Of a DNA stretch of 64,000 nt, positions 44,462 to 53,232 are shown in pieces (positions within the stretch are counted from its first letter, which is position 1; each line of letters opens with the position of its first letter). Source of the stretch: Closterium sp. NIES-65 (lineage: Eukaryota > Streptophyta > Zygnematophyceae > Desmidiales > Closteriaceae); contig CANXME010000043.1 of NCBI GenBank assembly GCA_948144175.1, positions 1,611,501-1,675,500 of the forward strand, read 5' to 3'. Below the pieces are notes generated by a model that searched no databases, was not told the origin of the DNA, and saw only the letters and a list, made by a program, of their open reading frames with translations. The position numbers and the translations under genes were made by a program.

Positions 44462-47400
44462 CTCTCGCACCGTCCCCGCCCCTCAGCAGCTCCGTGAGTG
44501 GTACTTGCAGCGTCAGCGTGGTGGTGCGCTTGGTCCCTGCCCCTACGTTCTTCGCACCGGTGACCGTGCGGGGGAGAGGTGTGGAGGCACCCACGCAGCC
44601 CGCCGCTGCTTTGGCCGCCTGACCGACGCCTGGCGTCAGCAGTTTCCGGAGGCCGCTGAGATCCCCCGCTGGGGGGAGCTGTCTAGGGCTGGTGTAGCCA
44701 TTTATGATCTTGACTTTGATGCTATTCTTTCTGCTATGTATGCTGTGACTGGTAGTGATGAGGATGACTGTTACCGGTGTTTCCCGCCCGACCCGGGCAT
44801 TGGTACTGCTGCGTCAGGTGCTAGTGAGGCTGCTGCTCTAGGTGCCAGTGCGTCTGTGCTCTCAGGTACTGGTGAGTTTGCCCTCTCAGGTACTGTGTCG
44901 GCTTCGGCCTCTCACACCTTCACCCTTGACTCTGGAGCGTCTCGCTCCTTCTTTCGGGACCGCACCACTCTCACGCCGCTGAGTCGGCCGGTTGCGGTGT
45001 CCCTGGCTGACCCCTCTGGGGGGCCTGTCCTGTCTCGCTTCTCCACGGTCCTTCCGTGTCCTGCGGCCCCCTCTGGCACCCTGTCTGGTCTCTACCTCCC
45101 CTCGTTCTCGACGAACCTGGTGAGTGGTGCTGACCTACAGGATGCGGGTGCCCACCAGTTCACTCCTGCTCGTCAGCGAGTGACCCACTGCACGGAGGCT
45201 AGCACGGGACGCCACCTGGCTACGTTTACACGTCGGCCAGGGTCGAGCCTGTACACACTGACCACTGCTTCTCCTCCAGGTGCTGAGTCTGGTAGGGTCC
45301 CTTCGTCTGGTCAGGTGTTTGCCGCAGCGTCTAGGTCTGGTCCTGAGTCTGCCCCCTGTTCGTGTCGTCGTCTGTCTCACGAGACCCTCCTCTGGCACCA
45401 CCGCCTTGGCCACCCCTCTCTGCTTCGGCTCAGAGGCATGGCCTCCCGTCTTCTTGTGTCTGGTCTCCCCCGGTCTCTACCTCCCCTTCCTCAGGGCCCT
45501 GGCCCTGCCTGTGTCCCCTGTGTCGAGGGGCGCCAGCGTGCTGCCCCTCACTCCTCCCAGTTTCCTCCGACAGAGGCCCCGTTGCAGACGCTTCACATGG
45601 ACGTGTGGGGCCCAGCCCGCGTCCGTGGACAGGGTCAGGAGCGCTACTTCCTGCTCGTTGTTGACGACTACTCGCGTTACACCACGGTCTTCCCCTTGCG
45701 CAGCAAGGGTGAGGTCACTGAGGTGCTGATCGACTGGATCCGCGCAGCTCGTCTTCAGCTCAGGCAGAGCTTTGGCTCCGACTTTCCTGTGTTGCGTCTG
45801 CACTCGGACAGAGGCGGAGAGTTCTCCTCTGGCCTTCTGCGTGCCTACTGTCGTGCGCGAGGCATCCGCCAGTCCTTCACGCTTCCGGACTCCCCGCAGC
45901 AAAATGGGATTGCTGAGCGCCGCATTGGCATGGTCATGGACGTCGCCCGTACGTCCATGATGCATGCGGCTGCCCCCCATTTTCTGTGGCCGTTTGCGGT
46001 CAGGTACGCCGCGCATCAGATCAACCTCCACCCCAGGGTCTCCAGGCCGGAGACCTCCCCAGCCCTGCTGTGGACGGGGAAGGTTGGTGATGCGTCGGCG
46101 TTCCGGGTCTGGGGATCTCGGGCGTTTGTCCGCGACTTGTCTGCGGACAAGCTGTCCCCTCGCGCTGCTCCCTGCGTCTTCCTGGGGTTCCCCCCCGAAG
46201 CCCCTGGGTGGCAGTTCTACCACCCCACCTCTCGACATGTTCTGTCCTCCCAGGACGTCACGTTCGACGAGTCGGTACCCTACTACCGCCTCTTCCCCTA
46301 CCGCACTCCGTCCCTCCCCCCACCCCCGCTCTTCTTGGTACCAGGTCCCCCCCCGGTAGACCCCCTCCCCCCTCAGGGTCCTGCCCCTTCAGGTGTGTCC
46401 CAGGTAGACGCGGTCGAGCCTGTCGAGGTCACTAGTGACTCTGGTGCTGCTGCGGGAGCTGAGCCTGGGGGTGCGGAGCCTGGGGGTGCGGAGCCTGGGG
46501 GTGCTGTGCCTGGGGGTGCTGTGCCGGGGGGTGCGGAGCCTGGGGGTGCGGAGACTGGGGGTGCTGAGCCTGGGGGTGCTGATCCTGGAGGTGCCGAGCC
46601 TGGGGGTGCTGAGCCTGGGGGTGCTGAGCCTGGGGGTGCTGAGCCTGGGGGTGCTGTGCCTAGGGGTGCTTCGTCTCGCCGGGAGCCACTCTCCCCACAG
46701 GAGCTGCGTGAGTGGTTTGCCAGGCGCTGGAGGCGTGCTGCTGGTGCTGGTGGTTCTTCAGCTGCAGAGGGTACTGCTGCCGCGCGTCCCGGTGGTGCTC
46801 GTACTGTGGGTGCTGGAGCTGCTGGGTCTGAGGGTTCTCCTGGAGCTGGTGCTGCTGAGGGTGTTGGCGCTGTGCCTGCCGCTGGCGGTCCGACTGACAG
46901 TGCTCCTGGTGCTGCTGCTGGAGGTTCTGGTGCTGCTGGAGGTGCTACTGTAGTGGGTGCTCCTACTGGGGGTACTGGTGCTGTTCCTGCTGTTTCTGGC
47001 GTCGCCGCGCGGCCCCGACCGTACTTCGTTCCGCTCCTGCAGCAGGTTCTTGGTCTTACACCTCCTCCTCCCTTAGAGGGTCCGCAGCCTGTCCGGTCAC
47101 AGCCACAGCTACAGCCTGCCTCCCCTTTGCCTGCTCCTTCTCCCTACGCTGGTCCGACTGGAGGTCTTACTGAGCGTCGTGAGCCTGCGTCTCGTCCTGC
47201 GTCGCCTGTTCGTACTGAGCGCGCTAGTGGTCGCGGGTCGCGTCAGCGTCCTCCTCCTGTCCCTGGCACGCACCGGATGTCACTGCGTCCGTCCACTGCT
47301 CCTCTGCGTGCCCCTTTGCCTTCTCCTCCTGCTTCCTCTCTTCCTGCTCTTGCCGACCCGGAGTCGGACTCCCTTCGTGCTGCCAGTCCTACTGTCACGC

Positions 47401-49262
47401 GTCTTCTTGCTACTGCTGTCACTGACCCTTCCTTCGAGTCGTCTGCTGCTTCTGCCCTTGTCACTGAGCTTGTCGACTTTGCTGCACGCTGTCGTCTAGA
47501 CTACGCTGCCAGTCTTGTCGCTGAGTCTGAGTCTGCCTGTCCTCCGTCCGTCGGGGGTGAGTGTGCCCTCGGCACGGACGTCCTTGAGGACAGGCAGGAG
47601 GAGTTCCAGTGTCTGGCAGCCGCTTCACCTCATCTCGCGTCTGTACTGCTAGCCCCTGAGGGAGACCCGGATGCACCAGACATCCCGACTCCGCGCTCTT
47701 ACGCGGAGGCGATAGAGGGTCCCTACTCCTCTCAGTGGCAGGCAGCTATGGATGCAGAGATGGCTTCCTGGAAGTCCACAGGCACCTACGTCGACGCTGT
47801 TCCCCCTCCTGGGGCGAACATCGTCAGTGGCATGTGGATTTTCAGGGTGAAGCGGCCGCCGGGTTCACCGCCTGTCTTCAAGGCGCGTTACGTGGCTCGT
47901 GGCTTCAGTCAGCGGCAGGGGGTTGACTACTTTCAGACCTTCTCCCCCACCCCGAAGATGACTACTCTTCGGGTTCTGCTGCACGTTGCTGCTCACCGTG
48001 ACTACGAGCTGCACTCTCTCGACTTCAGCACAGCTTTCTTGCAGGGCAGCCTGCACGAGGAGATCTGGCTGCGCCGCCCACCTGGCTTCACTGGGTCGTT
48101 CCCTCCTGGTACCCAGTGGAGTCTCCGGCGTCCAGTCTACGGTCTCCGCCAGGCGCCTCGTGAGTGGCACGACACACTGAGGACTACGCTCGCGGCACTT
48201 GGGTTTGCTCCGTCTACTGCCGACCCGTCGCTGTTTCTGCGCACCGACACCTCTCTGCCGCCATTCTACATCCTCGTGTACGTCGACGACTTGGTCTTTG
48301 CCACAGCTGACACTGCTGGACTCGCCTACGTGAAGTCCGAGCTGCAGAAGAGACACACGTGCACTGACCTGGGTGAACTGCGTAGCTACCTTGGCTTGCA
48401 GATCACCCGGGACAGAGCGCGCCGCACCATTACCCTGACTCAGTCACACATGGTGCAGCAGGTCCTTCAGCGCTTCGGCTTCACGTACTCCTCGCCTCAG
48501 GCCACTCCTCTGCCTACTCGCCACTCACTCTCAGCTCTGCCTTCGGATGAGTCCGTAGAGTCGAGTGGCCCGTTTGCAGAGCTTGTTGGCTGCCTCATGT
48601 ACCTGATGACCTGCACACGTCCTGACCTTGCATACCCTCTTAGCATTCTCGCACGCTATGTTGCTCCTGGGAGACACCGACCAGAGCACATGGCTGCAGC
48701 GAAGAGGGTGTTGCGCTACTTGTGCAGCACATCGGGCATGGGGCTAGTGCTTGGAGGGCGCAGTCCAGTGGTCCTCACTGGGCATGCAGACGCTTCTTGG
48801 GCTGACGACCAGGCTACGCAGCGGTCGTCACAGGGTTACACCTTCAGCCTTGGTTCCGGCTCTGTTTCGTGGCGGGCTACCCGCTCGTCTTCTGTTCTCG
48901 GCTCCAGTTGTGAGGCTGAGATCTACGCTGGGGCTATGGCTGCGCAGGAGTTACGTTGGCTCACCTACCTGCTGACCGACCTTGGAGAGCAGCCTCGTTC
49001 TCCTCCAGTCCTGTACGTAGACAACAAGGCCATGCTGGCCTTGTGTCGAGAGCAGCGACTGGAGCACAGAACGAAGCACATTGCTCTCCGCTACTTTCTT
49101 GCTCGTGAGCTACAGCAGCGTGGACAGTTGCGACTTGCGTACGTGGCCTCTGAGGCCAACACTGCTGATGTCTTCACCAAGGCACTTGCGCCTTGTGATC
49201 ATCAGCGTTGTTGCACGCAGTTGGGTCTTGTGCCTGTCTTGCCTCACTTGCTCTCCTCTTGA
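43824..49262 (+). CDS. Copia-F gag-pol polyprotein, 1812-residue frame
   Basis: Approximate residues, taking M 43824 as 1: gag tail to 110; Gly-rich 112-190; polyGln 199-213; zinc-knuckle-like C-X13-C-X3-H-X4-C 238-260; protease DSGAS 368; integrase HHCC finger from WHHRLGH 521; DDE core with D in MDVWG 591, D in SDRGGEF 661 and E in NGIAERR 697, spaced D-X35-E; GGAEP repeats 877-952; Ser/Pro-rich linker; RT from about 1330 with YVDD near 1485; RNase H with DASW, CEAEIY and VDNKA from 1650. All catalytic residues are present and no stop interrupts it before TGA. It should make the enzymes for particle assembly, cDNA synthesis and integration if gag is repaired or supplied in trans. Confidence 0.95.
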
Positions 49263-49476
49263 CCTTGCTTGTACCTTCGCCTATATATATACTCTTGTTC
49301 TTGCTTGTTTGCCTCTTGTATATCTCTATATATGATCTTGCATGTGAACTGGCCTTCTGGCCTTTGAACTTGTACTCGGAATGCGTGGTGACTTTGTGAT
49401 CCACCCTGAGCTTTGCTTTGCTTTGCTTGACTGGTCTTGTGACCCCTTGTTCTCCCCCACTTTGCCTATGGGGGTG
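49263..49476 (+). promoter_or_regulatory. Copia-F 3' module and polypurine tract
   Basis: TA-rich repeats are followed by the conserved block at about 49385-49450 (gtggtgactttgtgatccac, ctttgctttg, gactggtcttgtgacc). The CCCCCACTTTGCCTATGGGGGTG hairpin ends at the LTR. The same order occurs in every copia here and in element G, so it is likely a cis signal for priming or packaging. Confidence 0.7.
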
Positions 49477-49607
49477 TGTCAGAACATATAGCTTACTTGT
49501 TTCTGTAGGCTATAGTGGGGTATCCCATAAGGGGTACAACCCAATCAGGGTTTCCTATTTGTACTCACTTCGTTCATAGTCATTCCATTCTCGTTCAATT
49601 CTTCTCA
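49477..49607 (+). repeat. Copia-F 3' LTR (131 bp)
   Basis: Identical by eye to 42064-42194. It is followed by TSD catct and the rest of the T2 intron. Confidence 0.96.
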
Positions 49608-49646
49608 CATCTGCCCTTGTAACCGTTCCTCCCTCCCCGTGCGCAG

Positions 49647-49934
49647 ACGTGGCCAAGCAGTGCAAGGAATTTTGGCAGTTTTTCCGCGATGCACGCCACG
49701 ACTACGACATCGACAATCGTTACATCATCAATGCCGACCAGACGCCTTTGTGGCTGGAGATGCCGGCGACTACCACGGTGGAGCAGACGGGCGTGACGTC
49801 GGTGCCCATCCGCAGTGGTGGTTACCAGAAAGAGAGAGTCACTGTGATGCTGGCGTGCACGGCGACGGGCGAGAACTTGAAGCCGTGGGTGTTTTTCAAG
49901 CGCAAGACCCTCCCAAAGGGTGACTTTCCGAACG
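49647..49934 (+). pseudogene. T2 transposase, first catalytic exon
   Basis: Frame VAKQCKEFWQFF...NRYIINADQTPLWLEMP contains the first catalytic Asp of pogo DDE_1 transposases in the NADQTPLW motif (about 49732-49755). It continues ERVTVMLACTATGENLKPWVFFKRK. It ends at 49934 before GTAAGA. The intron 49935-50010 (76 bp, ends TATGCAG) joins in frame to DLVVGCQANGW. Confidence 0.85.
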
Positions 49935-50010
49935 GTAAGAAACTGCGTATGCGCGTGTTTCCGAGGGGAAAAACAAAAGTAGAATCTAACCACCGCTTGC
50001 TTGTATGCAG

Positions 50011-50343
50011 ATCTCGTGGTCGGTTGCCAAGCTAACGGGTGGATGGAGGCCTCTGGCATAATCGAGTGGCTCGGTGCAGGCGTGGTGCCGTTCCTGAAAC
50101 CGAAGTTCGGATTGCAGAGCCGGAGCGCCATGCTAGTGCTCAACTCCTATCGTGGACACCTGACACCCGAAGTCAAGGCGAAGTTCGCGGAACTCAACAT
50201 CGTGCCGGCGGTCATCCCAGCGGGATGCACGGCAGACTTGCAGCCGCTCGATGTGTCGGTCAACAAAAGCTTCAAGGCGAGTGTTCGGCAACAGTACCAA
50301 ACTTGGTTCGAGCAGGACGGCATGAACATCCTGACACCCGCAG
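50011..50343 (+). pseudogene. T2 transposase, second catalytic exon
   Basis: Frame DLVVGCQANGWMEASGIIEW, then MLVLNSYRGHLTPEVK, then VIPAGCTADLQPLDVSVNKSFK. The second catalytic position, normally Asp in the LDSxRGHLT motif, is Asn here (codon aac near 50140), while the third Asp (QPLD) is present. The protein is therefore probably inactive for cleavage. The exon ends at 50343, followed by donor GTACGC; the acceptor is at 51964. Confidence 0.85.
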
Positions 50344-50414
50344 GTACGCAAAAGTGTTCTCCCGTGACCGCTTCGTCTGTATGTTTGCCTACTTGTGGAC
50401 CCACGTGTTTCCCA

Positions 50415-50539
50415 TGTGAAAATTTTAGAAGAAAGAAGAGGGTTGAACTAGCAAGAATGGGGATACAAATAGCAAACCCTAGAAGGGTTGTACTCGCTAT
50501 GGAGCACCCCACTACACGCTAGAGCATAATATTCTGACA
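50415..50539 (-). repeat. Element G 3' LTR (125 bp)
   Basis: Plus-strand start TGTGAAAATTTTAGAAG, end ATATTCTGACA. The adjacent CACCCCCATAGCCAAAGTGGGG hairpin is the polypurine tract, which matches the copias. Confidence 0.93.
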
Positions 50540-51814
50540 CACCCCCATAGCCAAAGTGGGGTGTAATCAGCAGAGCAAGCAAAGCAGTACAAGCTCAGGG
50601 TGGATCACAATGTCACCACACATTCTGAGCACAAGTTCAAGAAGCAATAGTTTAAAGTTCACAGTTATGAGCAAAGCTAGTGGTAGTCACAACGAGCAAG
50701 TGAGGAGGAGGAGAGAGAGTGAGAGGAGAGGAGATAGGAGGCGACGGATGAAGCTGCAGACACACGGGCAACAGGAGGCACACTGGCACAGCGGCTACCG
50801 GAACAACGCTCCGGAATACTGGAGTAACTGGCCCCGCGGCTAAAGTAGCGGCAGACGAGCAACGGACCCACGGGCGGCTGGCACAGCTGGCTACGACTGG
50901 GCTACCGGAGCAACTCCCCGGACTACAGGTGCTGCTGGCGACACGACGGCAACCTCCATTCAGCTTCCCCAAACTATCCCACTCCCCCTGGCACACACCC
51001 GCTGCTACACCGCTAGCTCCACTCCCCCTTCACCCCCCCTTAGTACCACTCCACCGGCTCCAACACGTCCAGCCCCCCTCAGCGGCAACTGCAGCACAGG
51101 GAGACGGAGGAGGAGGAGGAGCAGGGAACGGCACACAGTGAGGTCACCCCCATACCCCTCACCCCCAAACCCTAATTCAGGAGAATGGGGAGTAGGAGGG
51201 GTGCGGCGCCAGTAGAAGCACGGGGGACAGCGGGGAGGGCAGGGGCAGCGAGGAACGGGCCAACCACGGGCCTGGGACAGACGCCCGAGCCGCGCGCAGG
51301 CGGCCCGAGCCGCGCGCGGGCTTGGCGCCGTCCGTACGGGCCGCGCGCGGGCCTGGCGCCGCCCGTACGGGTCGTGCGCGGGCCTGGCGCAGCCCGTACG
51401 GGCCGCGCGCGAGCCTGGTGCAGCCCGTACGGGCCGCGCGCGGGCCTGGCGCAGCCCGTACGGGCCGCGCGCTGCCTGTACGGGCCGCGCGCAGGCCACG
51501 ACGGGCGACGGGGAGCGACGCGCAGGTCCCCGTCGCCCGTCGCGGCGCCTCCAGAGGGCGACGCGCCGAATGACGGGGCAGAAGCCCGCCGCGCGCCTCG
51601 GGGCGCACAGCGGGCAGAGAACCGCCGCGCGCCTCGGGGCGCACGGCGGGCAGAAAACCGCCGCGCGCCTCGGGGCGCACGGCGGGAAGAAAAAACTGCC
51701 GCACGCCCCGTGGCGTGCGGCACAGAGAGTAGCAGTGGTGGTTGCAGCGGAAGCAAGGAGGTGGTAAGCCCACCCACAGGATCGATCCAAGGGGATCGAC
51801 CTGCTCTAATAGCA
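50540..51814 (-). other. Element G interior, non-coding
   Basis: Left part 50540-50640 is the copia 3' module. From about 51300 to 51500 there is an imperfect repeat of roughly 30 bp built on cgtacgggccgcgcgcgggc. From about 51575 to 51700 there is a roughly 36-bp repeat with cgccgcgcgcctcggggcgc. Near 51783-51798 CGATCC and GGATCG can form a stem beside the PBS. ORFs of up to about 260 codons are repeat translations on both strands with no domain that I recognise. Confidence 0.75.
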
Positions 51815-51939
51815 TGTGAAAATTTTAGAAGAAAGAAGAGGGTTGAACTAGCAAGAATGGGGATACAAATAGCAAACCCTAGAAGGGCTGTACTCGCTAT
51901 GGAGCACCCCACTACAGGCTAGAGCATAATATTCTGACA
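51815..51939 (-). repeat. Element G 5' LTR (125 bp)
   Basis: Same ends as the left LTR. It is followed by TSD tccca and the T2 intron end. Confidence 0.93.
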
Positions 51940-51964
51940 TCCCACCCCCGTGTATGTGGTGCAG

Positions 51965-52218
51965 GTAACATTAAGAAACCATCTCCGGAGGTGGTGCTCA
52001 AGTGGATTTCACGGGCGTGGAAAGCTGTGCCCGCCGACCTGATTAAGAGAGCGTTCCTCACCTGCGGCATCAGCAATGCCCTTGACGGGAGTGAAGACGG
52101 ACTGGTGCTGGCGCACCGTAGAGGTCAGCTATCCCACGAGGTAGAGGTTGATGACGAAATCCAAGCAGACGTGTTCTTTGGCAACAACTCCACGGAGCCT
52201 GAGTCGGACGAGGAGTAG
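51965..52218 (+). pseudogene. T2 transposase, last exon
   Basis: After acceptor GGTGCAG at 51964 the frame reads GNIKKPSPEVVLKWISRAWKAV, then CGISNALDGSEDG, the conserved pogo C-terminal motif, and an acidic ESDEE tail with TAG 52216-52218. It joins in phase with the exon ending at 50343. The 3' UTR runs to the right TIR. Confidence 0.85.
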
Positions 52219-52483
52219 GCCTTAGGCTAGACTAAACTTAAAAATGTTGTGTAGGCTAGGATGCTAGTCTAATGTATTTGACTTGAAAGTTTTAGTTGAA
52301 ATTTTTAGCTAGAGTAATGTAGTTTGTACGAAGGTTGTAAAGAAAGTGAAAAAAACAACAGACATTCTTGTCTATACAGCAAGGGTGCGCTTATAATAAG
52401 TAAGGTTTTTTTGGAGGGTGCGCTTCTAATTGAGGATCGGCCATAAGCGCATTGCTCCAGATAGAAGCGCATGCGCTTAACAT

Positions 52484-52513
52484 AGGCCTGCGGTTGTATC
52501 CGAGGCGATACGG
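52484..52513 (+). repeat. T2 right terminal inverted repeat
   Basis: Ends TATCCGAGGCGATACGG before TA. Upstream, 52385-52475 has two GTGCGCTT(A/C)TAAT motifs and AAGCGCATGCGC, as at the T1 end. Confidence 0.8.
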
Positions 52514-52515
52514 TA

Positions 52516-53232
52516 CTTTGGACCACGAAGACCCCGACCCATCCCTCCTATCGCTGTGGGCAAAGGCGCTGCTGCAACTGCTATGATCGTCGAGTGGTGT
52601 GCCACTCTACATAGATTCTTATCAGGTATGCGCGCAGCTCGTGCCAGATGCATTTCACCATGCCAACTCGAGAGGTTGTTTGATATTCGAAACCTCCTCG
52701 ACATGCTGCCGAGGACGATATAAAAGCTTCCCCTTTATCTGCAATGGATGCTCATGATCGTAATGATAAAGAATTCAGAGTTTATACATGGCAATATTAA
52801 GGGTATATAGTTGGAGGGGACATCCCCGTAAGAGGGGCTGCATCTGAACTGAAACGACCTGGTGATGTGCTCCTTGCCCTTCCTCACCAGTGCCAGCAGC
52901 AACACCCGCAGACTCAAAACTGCTTTATTCCCGGCCAGCCTTGACCCTTCCCCCCTGTGCCAGCAGCGGCAGCACCAGCAAACTCACTCTGCTTTATTCC
53001 CAGCCGGATGCCTTGCTTGCACCCCTTCGCCCCTCATATGGTGATCCAGCAGAACAGTGCATGGTGCTTGTGCAGCAATGCATTACGCTTAAACAGCAGC
53101 GAGTGGGCCTTGTAAACATTCCCTCCCGTGCATGGCGCTCGTGCATGGGCCTTGTATGCATTCCCGCCCACACTCTCACAACAAGAAATCGTCCGCCCTG
53201 CATCAGCAGCAGCAGCAGCAGCTTCACACCGG
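52516..53232. other. Unassigned region with degenerate repeats
   Basis: No gene that I can support. From about 52870 the sequence has weakly repeated blocks (gctttattcccggcc and gctttattcccagcc; cccttcgcccctcat and cccttcacccctcat; cagcagcagc tracts). These resemble the 3' half of the neighbouring minus-strand ORF and may be its 3' UTR or a decayed internal duplication. Confidence 0.4.

Larger units (their letters stand above)
42064..49607 (+). mobile_element. Copia-F, nearly intact and youngest LTR retrotransposon (7.5 kb)
   Basis: 5' LTR 42064-42194 and 3' LTR 49477-49607 are identical over 131 bp by eye. TSD catct lies at 42059-42063 and 49608-49612. It has a PBS with one mismatch, a leader, gag-pol with a single frameshift, the 3' module and a polypurine tract. 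This is the best candidate in the window for a recently active copy. Confidence 0.97.
41965..49646 (+). other. T2 intron containing Copia-F
   Basis: Donor GTAAGTGCC at 41965 and acceptor GTGCGCAG ending at 49646. Removing Copia-F and one TSD leaves an intron of about 130 bp. Splicing joins CAGCAGC to ACGTGGCC, giving a frame that runs into the catalytic exon. Confidence 0.75.
50415..51939 (-). mobile_element. Element G: 1.5-kb non-autonomous LTR retrotransposon
   Basis: LTRs 50415-50539 and 51815-51939 (125 bp, about two differences), TSD tccca at 50410-50414 and 51940-51944. The orientation is minus: the polypurine tract and conserved 3' module are on the left (50540-50640), and the PBS-like TGCTATTAGAGC is on the right (51803-51814). 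The 1275-bp interior has no gag, protease, integrase or RT. It inserted into an intron of T2. Confidence 0.93.
40399..52513 (+). mobile_element. T2, pogo-type (Tc1/mariner superfamily) DNA transposon with two nested LTR elements
   Basis: Flanked by TA (40397-40398 and 52514-52515). Terminal inverted repeats start CCGTATTACCCCGGATA on the left and CCGTATCGCCTCGGATA on the right (reverse complement). Both ends carry GCGCTTATAAT-type subterminal motifs. Without Copia-F and element G it is about 3 kb, a normal size. It contains a broken, intron-bearing transposase gene. Confidence 0.87.

Noticed and set aside
51005..51922. Long ORFs on both strands inside element G as a novel protein
   Set aside because: Both strands are open because of GC-rich repeats. 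The peptides are repeat-driven and cross into the LTR, and no recognisable domain is present.
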